From Amoebidium appalachense (taxonomy: Eukaryota; Ichthyosporea): DNA of 64,000 bases. The position numbers were made by a program, and so were the translations under genes. Of the stretch, positions 24,664-37,861 are shown in pieces. The stretch is taken from positions 310,001 to 374,000 of the forward strand of contig CAVNZM010000018.1 in the NCBI GenBank assembly GCA_963693365.1, written 5' to 3'. How positions within the stretch are numbered: position 1 is the stretch's first letter; the number at the start of each line of letters is the position of its first letter. The notes below the pieces were generated by a model. The model was not told the origin of the DNA, did not search any database, and saw only the letters and a list, made by a program, of their open reading frames with translations.

Positions 24664-25076
24664 GGACCTGTTTTTCCATCGAGTTTCACAAGATTCACAG
24701 CATTTATTGAGTCATATCAGGTCCACGTTCAGATTGTTGCTTCTTAGACTAATACCTACCTATATATATATATACACACACACTACTAAATGTTGACATA
24801 TGTGTGTCGGGGGGGGAGAGGACCTGTTTTTCCATCGAGTTTCACAAGTTTCACAGCATTTATTGAGTCATATCATGTCCACGTTCAAATTGTTTCTTCT
24901 AATACCTACCTATAAATATAAATGATGCATCCGAAATGTACTCAGATCGGAGTACTTAGCGGCCATTGTCGGGGGGGATAGGACCTGTTTTTCCATCGAG
25001 TTTCACAAGTTTCACAGCAATTATTGAGTCATATCAAGTCCACGTTCAAATTGTTGCTTCTAATACCTACCTATAT
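24662..25076 (-). repeat. Three copies of an AATAAA-bearing 3' module
   Basis: Copies near 24662, 24818 and 24980 carry GGACCTGTTTTTCCATCGAG, then TTTCACAGCATTTATTGAGTC and a conserved stretch ending in AATACCTACCTATATATA. In the minus orientation each reads CTCAATAAATGCTG, a polyadenylation-like signal. Further copies lie near 28700-28790, 28880-28976, 29610-29705, 29850-29938, 34602-34700, 38920-39010 and 39140-39235, always 3' of a member of the secreted-protein family. They may be the 3' UTR or polyadenylation region of that family, multiplied by tandem duplication. Confidence 0.75.
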
Positions 25077-25246
25077 ATATATATATACTATACATGTATA
25101 TATACACTACTAAATGTTGTTGACATATGTGTGTCGTTATACACGGTAGCAACTGGATATTAATGATTTGTACAGAACACCCATAATAGTAACAAAAACA
25201 AGTCACTGAAATGCACCCGCACTCGCACACGTATGCACAGCACACG

Positions 25247-25978
25247 CTATCCGACCAATGCTATCTCAGCGGCCACTTCCAGTGCCCCTTCGTCTGCCAC
25301 GGCGCCAGCCACAGGTGCCGGCAGCTCATCGGCCAGCACCCCAGCGCTATTTGAGAGCTCAGGCGCCTGCTCGCCCAGAGCCGCGTTGAAGGCGTCGTGG
25401 CCATATTTTGCCGCGTCATAGGTGGCACGTGCAGCCTCCTTCACGTTGGGCCCAAATGTATCCGTGGCAAAGTTTGACACTTTGTCGGCGGCCGAGGTGA
25501 AGGCGCCCCCAATGTCGTTGAAGATATTGCGCCGTGCCTGCACGTGGCTGGGCCATGCACGTGCGCTGCGTGTGTGCAGGGAGTCGACTCTTTTCTCCCC
25601 TGCTGAGCCCTGCTGGGTTTCATCCTGCGGCACTTGCAAGGCCCCGAGCAAGGTAGAGTCAGAGGGAGACCAAGAGAGGACATCGTAGGTTGGGTCGATG
25701 TCATTGACGCTACGTCTCTCGAGCAAACGGCTTGGATCGCTGCACTGTGACAGAATTGTTCTGCACATGGAGAGCTGGGACTCCAGTTGTTGGCGCTCGA
25801 AGGGACGCAGATTTGGGGCCTCCTGTTGACGACTAAGGAGGGTTGCTGGGTCGCAAGGGCCAGAAAGAGGGGTCGCACACAGCTCCCAAGCCAAACTGCC
25901 TGGCTCGGGGAAGGGAAGACTGGCAGCGGCAGCGCATGCAGCAAGGGCGGCGGAGAGGAGGAAGTTGAGGTACGCCAT
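25247..25978 (-). CDS. Secreted-protein family, copy A (243 aa)
   Basis: Function unknown. I do not recognise the family. The first 19-20 residues are a clear signal peptide (MAYLNFLLSAALAACAAAAS). The mature part has four Cys (34, 42, 72, 79), then dibasic sites at about 88-89, 129-130 and 149-150, which could be cut by a kexin-like protease. After the last RR comes NIFNDIGGAFTSAADKVSNF, predicted to be an amphipathic helix, followed by an Ala-rich acidic tail ending EIALVG. The start is the ATG at 25978, which aligns with the other copies and follows a TATA box. It is a sister of copy D: both have an LPFPEPGS N-terminus. The gene is intronless, unlike SPO11 and CTP synthase. Confidence is high that it is a gene, low for any role. 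Confidence 0.85.
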   Translation of the reverse strand: MAYLNFLLSAALAACAAAASLPFPEPGSLAWELCATPLSGPCDPATLLSRQQEAPNLRPFERQQLESQLSMCRTILSQCSDPSRLLERRSVNDIDPTYDVLSWSPSDSTLLGALQVPQDETQQGSAGEKRVDSLHTRSARAWPSHVQARRNIFNDIGGAFTSAADKVSNFATDTFGPNVKEAARATYDAAKYGHDAFNAALGEQAPELSNSAGVLADELPAPVAGAVADEGALEVAAEIALVG

Positions 25979-26150
25979 GGTGGCTTTTGGCGTGGTGTTG
26001 GTTTTGTATTTGTGCAGTAAGGTAGAACTAGATAGATAGTATTGCCTCTTGTGCAAGATTATTTAGACCTGTTTGCAGCGGTTTAGCTGCCTTTAAACCC
26101 GTTTGTATGTTGACTTGTTGCTGTTTTCTGCTTACTGTTGGGACCTGGTG

Positions 26151-26250
26151 CCTCTTTTATACATACTCCTTGCTGCGCGCTCTGCACATCCCCGTATGCA
26201 CGGCAGATGACCAGATGAGCGGATCTACGAAGGCATCTGTCATCCCTGTA
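26151..26250 (-). promoter_or_regulatory. Promoter module of copy A
   Basis: TTTTATA at 26155-26161 (TATAAAA on the minus strand) is followed outward by GCGCGCTCTGCA and by the shared element at 26221-26248 (GGATCTACGAAGGCATCTGT, then CATCCCTG). The same order occurs upstream of copies B, C and D, and in diverged form at E. Confidence 0.8.
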
Positions 26251-27514
26251 TTAGCGAATCATAGAACTTTCTAAATTTTCCAAAAAACGGCGACTCGGCG
26301 AGATCAGCTAAGCCAATTAAAGCATGACTATAGTACCTAAATATGGTGTTAACATTCCATGTAATCTGATTGATTTAACGGAACAACAGCCCGCCAATCC
26401 CCGAGCCTCTTGGTTGCTGTCAAGATCTGCCCAAGTCTCCTATCAAGATACTGGCAGGCAAATGCGGGGTTCCCGTCTGCTAGATGGGGCCGGTGGCTCA
26501 TGCCCCTCGCGCAGGTACAATCCAAAACTGTTATGAGAAAACGAATGTTGAAGAGTGTGTGTGCTTGTGATCCACGTCATGTGTGTGTCATGTGCGCTCC
26601 CCCACAACCCCAACCTCTCCCCCCCCCCCCCACCCCCTCCCCCCTCCCACCCTCCCACCCTCCTTCCCCTCCCCCCTCCCACCCTCCCACCCTCCTTCCC
26701 CTCCCACCCCCCCAACCCCCCCCCCCCCCCCCAACCCACCCCACCCCCCCATTCCTTCATCTCAAATGAATATAAGAGAAGGGGAGAGAATACGTCGCGA
26801 TACAATAAACTTCAGTACATGCATATAACTATGGGCAATAGTCTTTGAAACAGTACTGGCAGAGTTAAGTGATAAACCGAAAAAAATGAAAGTAACTATA
26901 ACTCTCCTTGGTGATTTCAATATAATAATGGATATCCAACAAAACCGGACTCGCTAGTTTTTTTTTTTTTTGTTGGGGGGGGGGGGGGGGGGGAGGGGAG
27001 GAGGGGGGAGGGGGCGAGGGGGGGGGGGAGGGGGCGGGTGTTTGGGGGAGGGGGGGGAGGGTTTGAGGGGGTTGGAGGGGTTGGGAGGGTTGGGGGGGGA
27101 GGAGGGAGGGGAGGGGGGGGGGGGGGGGGGGAGGCTAGCGAAGAGCTAAGATCCACAAATTTACCTACACCAAAGTTGGAAGAAAGGCAGAAGAGTACTT
27201 GAAAGGAATTTCTAGGAATCTTTCCAGACACCCCTTTTTCTCCTCGCAGTTGTATGTTCACGGTTCCATGGTGTGTGACTGTAGCCGGTGTGAGCACGTG
27301 CCACGTGGCACTATTGAAGCACGTGGTTAGAAAGGCTGCCAAATATGGAATGATTAGGAGATCTAGATCTTGACGATGACGACGGCGTGTAGGGATTGAC
27401 GGGCTGTTGTTCCAAGATCACTACAGCTTTTAGAGCCATATTATGGGAATCAATACATGTTTTTATTGGCTTATATGACTTTGTCATTCCAAGAGCTATT
27501 TGTATTGGTTTATA

Positions 27515-27610
27515 CAGGGATGACAGATGCCTTCGTAGATCCACTGATCTGGTCGAGGGCGAGGACCATCTTCCATCTGCAGAGCGCGCAGCGGCCAAGG
27601 GGTATAAAAG
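27515..27610 (+). promoter_or_regulatory. Promoter module of copy B
   Basis: The shared element is at 27515-27542, GCGCGC-containing sequence follows, and TATAAAAG is at 27603-27610, about 172 bases before the start codon. The order and spacing match copies A, C and D. Confidence 0.8.
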
Positions 27611-27781
27611 AGGTACACGGTCCCACCACTAAGCAATACAACAGCAAAAGGACACATAAAAACGATTTGGATTGCAGCCAATATACCACAAGCCTGTCTA
27701 AATTTTCTCCCTGCTCAGAAACATTCCTAGCAGCAGCCAATACACTTAGCCCCGTAGAATTCAAGTACCACCCACTGCACC

Positions 27782-28543
27782 ATGTCGCCCCTCACCTTCC
27801 TCCTCTCCGCCGCCCTTGCCGCCTGCGCTGCCGCTGCGAGTCTGCCCTCATCCTACCCAGGAAGTCAGACTAACTCGCCATGTTCCACCCCGCTACCGAG
27901 CGAGTGCAACCCCGCAAATGTTCTCGCAAGTATTCGAGGTGATGCTTCCATGCTGCGTGCCTCCGAGCTCAGCTACCTCGGCGCCCAGATGGCCAGGTGC
28001 CGTGCCATTCAATCCATGTGCAGCAGTGGTGCAGGGGACCCTGGTGATGAAACACCTGAAGACTCGCTCGAGAGACGCAGCGTCAATGACTTTGACCCAT
28101 CCTACGATGTCCTCTCTTGGTCTCCCTCTGACTCTACCTTGCTCGGGGCCTTGCAAGTGCCGCAGGATGAAACCCAGCAGGGCTCAGCAGGGGAGAAAAA
28201 AGTCAACTCCCTGCACACACGCAGCGCAAGTGCATGGCCCAGCCACGTGCAGGCACGGCGCAACATCTTCAACGACATTGGGGGCGCCTTCACCTCAGCC
28301 GCCGACAAAGTGTCAAACTTTGCCACGGATACATTTGGGCCCAACGTGGAGGAGGCTGCACGTGTCACCTATGACGCGGCAAAACTTGGCCACGACGCCT
28401 TCAACGCGGCTCTGGGCGAGCAGGCGCCTGGGCTCTCAACTAGCGCTGGGGTGCTGGCCGATGAGCTGCCGGCACCTGTGGCTGGCGCCGTGGCAGAGGA
28501 CGGGGCACTGGAAGTGGCCGCTGAGATAGCATTGGTCGGATAG
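27782..28543 (+). CDS. Secreted-protein family, copy B (253 aa)
   Basis: Function unknown. It has the same architecture as copy A: signal peptide (MSPLTFLLSAALAACAAAAS), a four-Cys N-terminal region, dibasic sites near 98-99, 139-140 and 159-160, then the conserved RRNIFNDIG segment and Ala-rich tail. The N-terminal half (SSYPGSQTNSPCSTPL type) is clearly different from copies A and D but nearly identical to copy C, while the C-terminal half is nearly identical to all copies. This is the only full copy on the plus strand. Its start codon is the first ATG after a well-placed TATA box. Intronless. Confidence 0.85.
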   Translation: MSPLTFLLSAALAACAAAASLPSSYPGSQTNSPCSTPLPSECNPANVLASIRGDASMLRASELSYLGAQMARCRAIQSMCSSGAGDPGDETPEDSLERRSVNDFDPSYDVLSWSPSDSTLLGALQVPQDETQQGSAGEKKVNSLHTRSASAWPSHVQARRNIFNDIGGAFTSAADKVSNFATDTFGPNVEEAARVTYDAAKLGHDAFNAALGEQAPGLSTSAGVLADELPAPVAGAVAEDGALEVAAEIALVG

Positions 28544-30270
<1,727 letters not shown>

Positions 30271-30280
30271 CCCCCTTCCC

Positions 30281-31272
30281 CACCCTCTTCCCCTCCCTTG
30301 GCCCCTCCCCGGTGAGGCAGCCGGTCAGTTAACTACTTAAACTGTACAACAACAATTGTTGCCCAAGATTTTTGCCCAAGAAAATTTAATGCATGCTTTG
30401 ATATTCAAATGCAATTACCTCACTGTAATCTCGCACCTTCCTTTCTTCCAATATTCTATTTCAGAAAAAAAATATTAGAGAAGCCTTGGCACAGATGCGT
30501 GGTTACAAAGAATAAATAGTTTAGATGGCCTAATTATTTCATAAATAAAGGTAGAATGGGTTGAGTTACCTCTCCCCCCCCTCCCCCCCCCCCCCCCCCC
30601 CCCCTCCTCCCCCTGCATCATCCGACCCCACCACTGGGCCACCACATTTACCATCACCAGCATCACTATAATTACCCGACAGCCATAGCGACCCTTTCTC
30701 CATCCCCAAAACTTCAACCAACCCCTCTCCCTTCCTTCCCCCTACCATTCGGACCCCCACCCCCCTCCTCCCCCTCTCTCTGTCCACCATCACTCTTTTT
30801 TCCTTTGCAGCCGAATAGTTTTACACCTCTCGTTGTTTCTCTCCGAGGTTGCGTACCTCCCCCCCCCCCCCCCCCCCCCTCCCCAACACCAGCACCACCA
30901 GCAGCACCGTCCCCACCATTAAACATTTAGTATGTGCCCGGAACCAGGGATTATGATTCCATGTACAGAGGTGGTTTGCTAACAAGATACCAGGTAAATC
31001 AGGGGTATACTGTATATAGTATAGATAGTGCTAGGGTTCCTGCACTGTGGGGTTCGTTATTTTACACCCCCCTCCCCCTCCTCTCCCCTGTCCCCCTTCT
31101 CCCCCCCCTCCACCCCCCCCCACCCCGGGCCCTCACCCCCCCTCTCCCCCCCCCCCCCCCCCCCCCCACCCAAAAAAAACAAAACAACAACAACAACAAC
31201 AACAACCAAAGACATGCACACCCGCCCGCCCGCACAAAAAGGTGCATCGTCTAGATCTGCGCTCACAATGTG
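30281..31272. repeat. Segmental duplication, copy 1 (about 1 kb)
   Basis: This stretch, from CTTCCCCTCCCTTGGCCCCT to GATCTGCGCTCACAA, is repeated in the same orientation at about 41745-42766 with small differences in homopolymer length. It contains C-rich tracts and an AACAACAAC run; no coding region is supported. The right edge joins directly to the broken CTP synthase copy. Confidence 0.85.
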
Positions 31273-31325
31273 ATGGGCAGAGTCGAGACTGGAAACAGGA
31301 TGGAGATTATGGAGCTGAAACGTGT

Positions 31326-31370
<45 letters not shown>

Positions 31371-31651
31371 CTTGTGGGGGGGGGGGGGGGGGGGGGGGGA
31401 GAGGGGAGGAGTGAGTGTATGTGAGGGTGGGTGAGTGTGTGGGTGGGTGGGTGGGTCTGTGTGTGTGTGTGTGTGTAGGGGGGAGGGTGTGGGTGGGTGG
31501 GTGGGTCTGTGTGTGTGTGTGTGTGTAGGGGGGGGAGGGTGTTGGGATACGTCACTACGTAGGACAGCAAGAGTCTTGAACTATGTATGTGTCTTAAGTT
31601 TGTTTGTATTCGTGTCTGCTTTCCTTCTTTGTGCTCTCTCCCTTTTCTCTT

Positions 31652-31690
<39 letters not shown>

Positions 31691-32574
31691 CCCCCCCCCC
31701 CCCCCCCCCCCCCGTATCTCTCTCTCTCCCTTGATTCTGTGTGCACAGATATCTGTAGATCTGTGCACACCTGGCTCTCTTGCCCGATAGAACTTATTGT
31801 AATTTATTTGTGTTTGCTCTCCTCTGTTTATCTGAGAGGTAGCGTGATTGGCTAGCTACATTCGTTGTCTTTGTTTTATTTCAAAGAGGTTTAGTTTTAG
31901 TTCACAATAAGATGACTCGCCAATAGTCGCGAGCGAGTACATCTATAGATCGTGTTGTGCATTCCTGTCTATTAATCTACGTGTTATGATTGGACACAAT
32001 AGAGATGTATGGAATTCGGTTTATCGTGATGTGTCTTCACTTTCAGAGTGTCGACTATTAGGAAATAGATGTATTTAAATGAGTTTCTTTATAGAGACGA
32101 GTATAAATATATGTGTATTAATAGTGACAAGATGTATAATTACTTAAGTTATTTAAGTAAGAGTTTCTAAGCTTTAGTTAGGTCGGAAGTTGGAAGTACA
32201 AGTGCAACTGCAAGTACAAAACGAACCGAGAGCACAATAAAGGATCAGTTGTTGTTTGAAATATTTCAAGTGTCGTGAACAACTCCGATTGCTCTCTCTT
32301 TATTGTGTTGGTTGTGTTTTACATGACACCTCTGTGCACTCTGCTCCCTTAGACCCGTAGAAAACAACAGGGGGAGAGGGGGGGGGAAAAGAGGGGAGGG
32401 GTAATGGGGGATGGGATTTGCATGTAGTGAATGTGTAGGCACAGTGAAACTAGGATGTAGAAAGACGTTGAATGTGTGGGTGGGGGGTTGGATGAAGGGA
32501 TAATGTACGTGGTAGGTTTTTCGGGGAGGGGGATGGCGGTGCTGGTGGTGGTGGTGGTTGTTTCAGCAAGGGAG

Positions 32575-32616
<42 letters not shown>

Positions 32617-32856
32617 ATATGTGTGTTTTTTTTTTTTTTTTTTTTTTTGGGGGGGGGGGATTTGGTAAATGGCTGACGTGTGTGCATGCAGGCCACCCCT
32701 TCTATGTGGGCGTATAGTACCACCCCGAGCTGCTGAGTCGACCCCTAAGGCCCAGCCCCGTATTCATGGGCTTCATCCTTGCTTGTACGTGCTCATTCCT
32801 TCCCCCCCCCCCCCCCCCCCCAAACATATACATATGCACACACCACGCATGCGAGC

Positions 32857-32943
<87 letters not shown>

Positions 32944-33172
32944 CAGCTAGGAATCAAGAAAAAGTGGGGAAATTGCATCTCCCCTTGTGTTAAGGAATGT
33001 GTACACGCGTGAAACTCTGTACTCGGTATTCTAAGCAAAGCATTATGCTTGCATGTGGGTAGGCGGTGTTGTATGTGCATGTTTTGTGTGTTAAGACTGT
33101 GTACGAGTGTGTTGCAGTGCACTGTTCTATGCTTGCATGCACATGCGCGCCCGCACGCGCGCGCGTGCGCGC

Positions 33173-33207
<35 letters not shown>

Positions 33208-33381
33208 TGTATTTGTGTGTGTGTGTGTGTCTGTATTTGTGTGTGTGTACATGTGTATGTGTTTGTATATGCAAGTATTTCTCTTTCTCACTTTTAACCC
33301 CCTGCAGCTATTGGCAAACTCAAGGCCTATCTGGAGGAGGGCGGCGGCCTTCACCGCTACACGTCTGAGCCCCAGCTCTGA
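31273..33381 (+). pseudogene. Partial CTP synthase copy 2 (end of exon 14, exons 15 and 16), broken
   Basis: 31273-31321 matches the end of exon 14 and its GT-rich donor. The exon 15 copy lies at 32692-32784 and carries a CAG to TAG change that puts a stop in the VQYHPE motif, so the catalytic His and Glu would be lost. The exon 16 copy at 33308-33381 is intact with its acceptor and TGA. Everything upstream of exon 14 is missing, and foreign DNA of about 800 bp interrupts the intron copy. A non-functional duplicate. Confidence 0.9.
31550..32326 (+). mobile_element. Possible solo LTR or other insertion in the CTP synthase copy
   Basis: This segment is absent from the parental CTP synthase intron 14. 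It starts near TGTTGGGATACG and ends near TTACATGACA. It has a TATA-like GTATAAATA at about 32100 and AATAAA at about 32235, about 90 bases before its end, the order expected of an LTR. No convincing target-site duplication or internal coding region was seen, so the call is tentative. Confidence 0.35.
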
Positions 33382-34147
33382 GCTATCCAATGTATATCTC
33401 CTGAATTTCACAACTTGCGCTCATCTGATGTATCACCGCTCTCGATTTATCTAGTAGAGATGTGTTGTTCGTTTATGGATATGGCTGTGAAATTTGTTGA
33501 ACTTGAAATTCTTTTGACCCAATCCGATTAGTGATCATTCCGGTTGTGTGATCGCGATTGTTTTTTTTGGGGGGTGAATCACAACATGGGGCGTCAGGTG
33601 CAATCAATCGGCGCGACTCTTAGTAGATGTGTAGTAGCAGCTCACCTGTTTCTTGCAGTTACCTTATATGGCTAATCCGATCGAACCGGATTCGATCTTG
33701 ACCAATAATAAATAGGGTGTGCTTGGGTTTTTCGTAACACGTGCGTGTGGTTTTAGAATAGTTGCGTCAGGCGTGAATAGGTGTCTGACAGAAAGCTCGT
33801 TTTATGGCAGTGTTACTTTGTAGGTGTCGTAATTATTTTGGTTAGTTTCTGTTCTTTCGTTCCTTTTTGTTTTTGAGTGGCATGTGCGGATTCGTATTTC
33901 TCAACGAGGTATTATAAACAAATCTTCAAAATTTCATACAGTAAAACCCACGAGCAGTGCTGCTCTACCATGTGTGTGCCGTAAAAGCATCCTGTAGCAC
34001 AACAACATCTACTGCAAAACTAGAAAACTAACGGATCAGGGTCACATTGTGTGACATCCGTTATGTGGATTTAATGTCCATACCAGTCCCTGGTGTCACA
34101 CACATGCGAACATTCCGGACCCCCCCCCCCCCACCCCATCCCCCACC

Positions 34148-34204
<57 letters not shown>

Positions 34205-34380
34205 CCCTACTCCCTCCCTACATGCGCGCATGCACGCGCACACGTGTGAAAGTTCGCGAGAAGCTAGAGAAAGAGAACGAGGGGGAGATATGTGGTGGTG
34301 GTGGTGGTGGTGGTGGGGGGGGGGGGGGGGGGGAGATTGACGAGTTCTAATGAGAGAGAGAGAACGAGGGTTAGAGAGGG

Positions 34381-34429
<49 letters not shown>

Positions 34430-34448
34430 GAGAGAAGAGGAGGGGGGG

Positions 34449-34479
<31 letters not shown>

Positions 34480-34501
34480 GTGGTGGTGGTTGGGTGGTGT
34501 T

Positions 34502-34583
<82 letters not shown>

Positions 34584-34702
34584 TTTTGGGGGGGGGGGGG
34601 AGGACCTGTTTTTGCATCGAGTTTCACAAGTTTCACAGCATTTATTGAGTCATATCAGGTCCACGTTCAAATTGTTGCTTCTTAGACTAATACCTACATA
34701 TG

Positions 34703-34739
<37 letters not shown>

Positions 34740-34875
34740 TACTAAATGTTGACATATGTGTGTCGTTATACACGGTAGCAACTGGATACTATTTATTTGT
34801 ACAGAACACCCGTAATAGTAACAAAAACAAGTCACTGACATGCACCCGCAGTCGCACACGTATGCACAGCACACG
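33382..34875. other. Duplicated CTP synthase 3' flank
   Basis: Closely matches 23399-25246, including the AATAAA near 33709, a (CA)n run at 34151-34201, GA repeats, a (GT)n run of about 80 bases at 34501-34580 and one AATAAA-bearing 3' module near 34602. No gene is supported. Confidence 0.75.
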
Positions 34876-35637
34876 CTATCCGACCAATGCTATCTCAGCG
34901 GCCACTTCCAGTGCCCCGTCCTCTGCCACGGCGCCAGCCACAGGTGCCGGCAGCTCATCGGCCAGCACCCCAGCGCTATTTGAGAGCTCAGGCGCCTGCT
35001 CTCCCAGAGCCGCGTTGAAGGCGTCGTGGCCATATTTTGCCGCGTCATAGGTGGCACGTGCAGCCTCCTTCACGTTGGGCCCAAATGTATCCGTGGCAAA
35101 GTTTGACACTTTGTCGGCGGCTGAGGTGAAGGCGCCCCCAATGTCGTTGAAGATGTTGCGCCGTGCCTGCACGTGGCTGGGCCATGCACGTGCGCTGCGT
35201 GTGTGCAGGGAGTCGACTCTTTTCTCCCCTCCTGAGCTCTGCTGGGTTTCATCCTGCGGCACTTGCAAGGCCCCGAGCAAGGTAGAGTCAGAGGGAGACC
35301 AAGAGAGGACATCGTAGGTTGGGTCAAAGTCATTGACGCTGCGTCTCTCGAGCGAGTCTTCAGGTGTTTCGTCACCAGGGCCCCCTGCACCACTGCTGCA
35401 CATGGATTGAATGGCACGGCACCTGGCCATCTGGGCGCCGAGGTAGCTGAGCTCGGAGGCACGCAGCATGGAAGCATCACCTCGAATACTTGCGAGAACA
35501 TTTGCGGGGTTGCACGCGCTCGGTAGCGGGGTGGAACATGGCGAGTTAGTCTGACTTCCTGGGTAGGATGAGGGCAGACTCGCAGCGGCAGCGCAGGCGG
35601 CAAGGGCGGCGGAGAGGAGGAAGGTGAGGGGCGACAT
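34876..35637 (-). CDS. Secreted-protein family, copy C (253 aa)
   Basis: Function unknown. It differs from copy B at only a small number of residues: same length, same signal peptide and SSYPGSQTNSPCSTPL N-terminal type, four Cys, dibasic sites and conserved RRNIFNDIG helix and tail. In places its C-terminal half is closer to copies A and D (for example KEAARATYDAAKYG instead of EEAARVTYDAAKLG in B), which suggests sequence exchange. The 3' flank belongs to the same duplication unit as copies A and D, but its 5' flank is like that of B, so the unit is a mosaic. Intronless. Confidence 0.85.
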   Translation of the reverse strand: MSPLTFLLSAALAACAAAASLPSSYPGSQTNSPCSTPLPSACNPANVLASIRGDASMLRASELSYLGAQMARCRAIQSMCSSGAGGPGDETPEDSLERRSVNDFDPTYDVLSWSPSDSTLLGALQVPQDETQQSSGGEKRVDSLHTRSARAWPSHVQARRNIFNDIGGAFTSAADKVSNFATDTFGPNVKEAARATYDAAKYGHDAFNAALGEQAPELSNSAGVLADELPAPVAGAVAEDGALEVAAEIALVG

Positions 35638-35809
35638 GGTGCAGTGGGTGGTACTTGAATTCTACAGGGCTAAGTGTATTGGCTGCGGCTAGGAATGTTT
35701 CTGAGCAGGGAGAAAATTTAGACAGGCTTGTGGTATATTGGCTGCAATCCAAATCGTTTTTATGTGTCCTTTTGATGTTGTACTGCTTAGTGGTGGGACC
35801 GTATTCCTC

Positions 35810-35894
35810 TTTTATACCCCTTGGCCGCTGCGCGCTCTGCAGATGGAAGATGGTCCTCGCCCTCGAGGATCTACGAAAGCATCTGTCATCCCTG
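35810..35894 (-). promoter_or_regulatory. Promoter module of copy C
   Basis: TTTTATA at 35810-35816 (TATAAAA on the minus strand), GCGCGCTCTGCAG just upstream in transcript terms, and the shared element at 35867-35894. Confidence 0.8.
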
Positions 35895-36890
35895 TATAAA
35901 CCAATAAAAAAAGCTCTTGGAATGACAAAGTCATATAAGCCAATTAAAACATGTTTTTATTACCTAAATATGGCTCTAAAATCTGTGGCGATCTTGGAAC
36001 AACAGCCCGCCAATCTGTACATGCCGTCGTCATCGTCAAGATCTAGATCAGGGTTCGAAGGACGGTGGAGCCCGTTAACGGAAGTCGAAATCCCGTTTCG
36101 GAAAACCTCTTCGAAAATCGGAATGCCCCGTCGGAGCAGGCCCACCAAAAATCGTAATCGTCGCGCATCAGTAAACTAGGGCATGCTTATCTGTGCCTAT
36201 ATTGCATCAAAATGTAATTATTATGCATACTCAAAAACCCCTCTGGTTATTAGAGGCCTTCCTGGTGTTGGCAGTTGAAGCTTTGAAGGAATAAAACGGA
36301 AATATGAAGTGCATTAATGCATGCACAATATATATATATATATAAATAAATAAATAAATAAATAAATAAAATAAAAAATAAAAACAAAAAAAAACGGGGA
36401 ACCCCAACTAATTGCTTTCTCTTTGTAGTCTTCATGGTGTCTCGTAGAGAAAGTAAACCCTGATATATAGTCATCACCCGACATCTATGTAGGTGATCAT
36501 GATATACCGCTGAGGGGATATTCCGAGCAAAACCCCCCCCCATACCTGAGACTGGTTTCTCTTTGCCTCGAGTAAACAGCGGTGACCCCATATATATATA
36601 TATACATTTTGTCTACGTATATACGTACGGTCACGTCCTCTTACACATATGTGCGACAGTGCCAGTGTAAATGAGGATATATACTATGTTTGGGGTTTAC
36701 GCTGTTTACTCGAGGCAAAGAGAACCAGTCTCAGGTATGGGGGGGGGGGGTTTTGCTCGGAATATCCCCTCAGCGGTATATCATGATCACGTACATAGAT
36801 GTCGGGTGGTGACTATATATCAGGGTTTACTTTCTCTACGAGACACCATAAAGACTACAAGGAGAAATCAATTAGTTGGGGTTCCCTGTT

Positions 36891-36925
<35 letters not shown>

Positions 36926-36959
36926 GGGGCTCCCCCTCGGGACACTCGGTATCAGCTGG

Positions 36960-37003
<44 letters not shown>

Positions 37004-37544
37004 TATACTATGTGTGCATATGTATCTAGTTCCTGTGTGTCTCACTGTGTCCGTGGCCTTATTTTTTCCCTGCAGTGCACGCATTTTCTTTTATTTGATG
37101 AACATGATCATGAATCATGTTACTAGTAGAGGTATTAGTTAACGCAATTTGTGCCTTCCCCGATTCGGATTGGGTCCCTGAACCAGCCAATTTGAGCTGT
37201 TCAAATGACCAATCAAACCGCGTTCTGCAACCTACATATACATGTGCAGGCATATGTGGCCATGCATGGCTATGATGCATATGTGGTGTCACGGCTGTGT
37301 GTGTGTGAATGTGTGTGTGTGTGTCTGTGTGTGTGTGCGTGTGTGTGCGCGCGTGGGTGTGTGCAGAAATGTGTTTGGTGTGACAACATGTACATGTGCT
37401 AGGCTGGCGCTGTAGTCAGGGTCTGCCATTGAACATTCTACAGGGACAGGGAGACACGTACGTACGTGTGCAGCTTATGTGTGGGTGGTGTATGCCCCGT
37501 GTATGATGAGACCTGCGAAGTCATGAGAAGCTTCCCCCCGGGGG

Positions 37545-37579
<35 letters not shown>

Positions 37580-37861
37580 GGGGGGGGGGGGGGGGGGGGC
37601 TCTCGGACGTTCCCATTCGGCCAGGACGATTTTCGAAACTGTTTTCAAATATCGGAAATTCCGATTTTTTCGTAACTTCGAACCCTGATCTAGATCTCCT
37701 AATCATTCCATATTTGGCAGCCTTTCTAACCACGTGCTTCAATAGTGCCACGTGGCACGTGCTCATACCGGCTAAGTTGTATAAGCCGATTAAAACATGT
37801 ATTGATTACCTAAATATGGCTATAAAATATGTGGTGATCTTGTTGGAACAACAGCCCGCCA
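35895..37861. other. Intergenic region with fold-back element and promoter fragments
   Basis: No gene is supported. The region holds a fold-back element (next entry), a (GT)n run at 36960-37001, poly(G) at 37550-37599 and an inverted copy (37693-37772) of the CACGTG-bearing sequence found upstream of copy B at about 27290-27365. Two stretches at 36040-36140 and 37600-37690 share TTCGAA-rich sequence in opposite orientation. Confidence 0.65.
36396..36887. mobile_element. Fold-back element with arms of about 210 bp
   Basis: The left arm (about 36396-36605, starting GGGGAACCCCAACTAATTGC) is the near-perfect reverse complement of the right arm (about 36677-36887). The loop is about 70 bases. The arms are flanked by A-rich sequence on the left and T-rich sequence on the right, so the inverted repeat may extend further. 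No coding capacity; probably a non-autonomous fold-back transposon. Confidence 0.85.

Larger units (their letters stand above)
23399..25246. other. CTP synthase 3' flank and start of the duplicated block
   Basis: No gene is supported. The block holds the CTP synthase 3' UTR, a (CA)n tract at 24220-24267, GA-rich and poly(G) stretches at 24320-24662 and three copies of a module of about 100 bp (next entry). Most of it recurs at about 33380-34870 and, in part, at 38160-39470. Confidence 0.7.
25979..27781. other. Intergenic region between inverted copies A and B
   Basis: The two genes are divergent. Besides their promoter modules the stretch holds C-rich DNA at 26600-26750, a T/G-rich and poly(G) block at 26959-27132 and a short element with CACGTG sites (27296-27331: GTGCCACGTGGCAC) that is repeated inverted near 37735-37760. 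No other gene was seen. Confidence 0.65.

Noticed and set aside
25422-25688. 88-codon frame antisense to copy A, also present opposite copies C and D and, with a few changes, B
   Set aside because: Its conservation follows from the DNA identity of the duplicated genes; it is opposite a real gene and has no domain.
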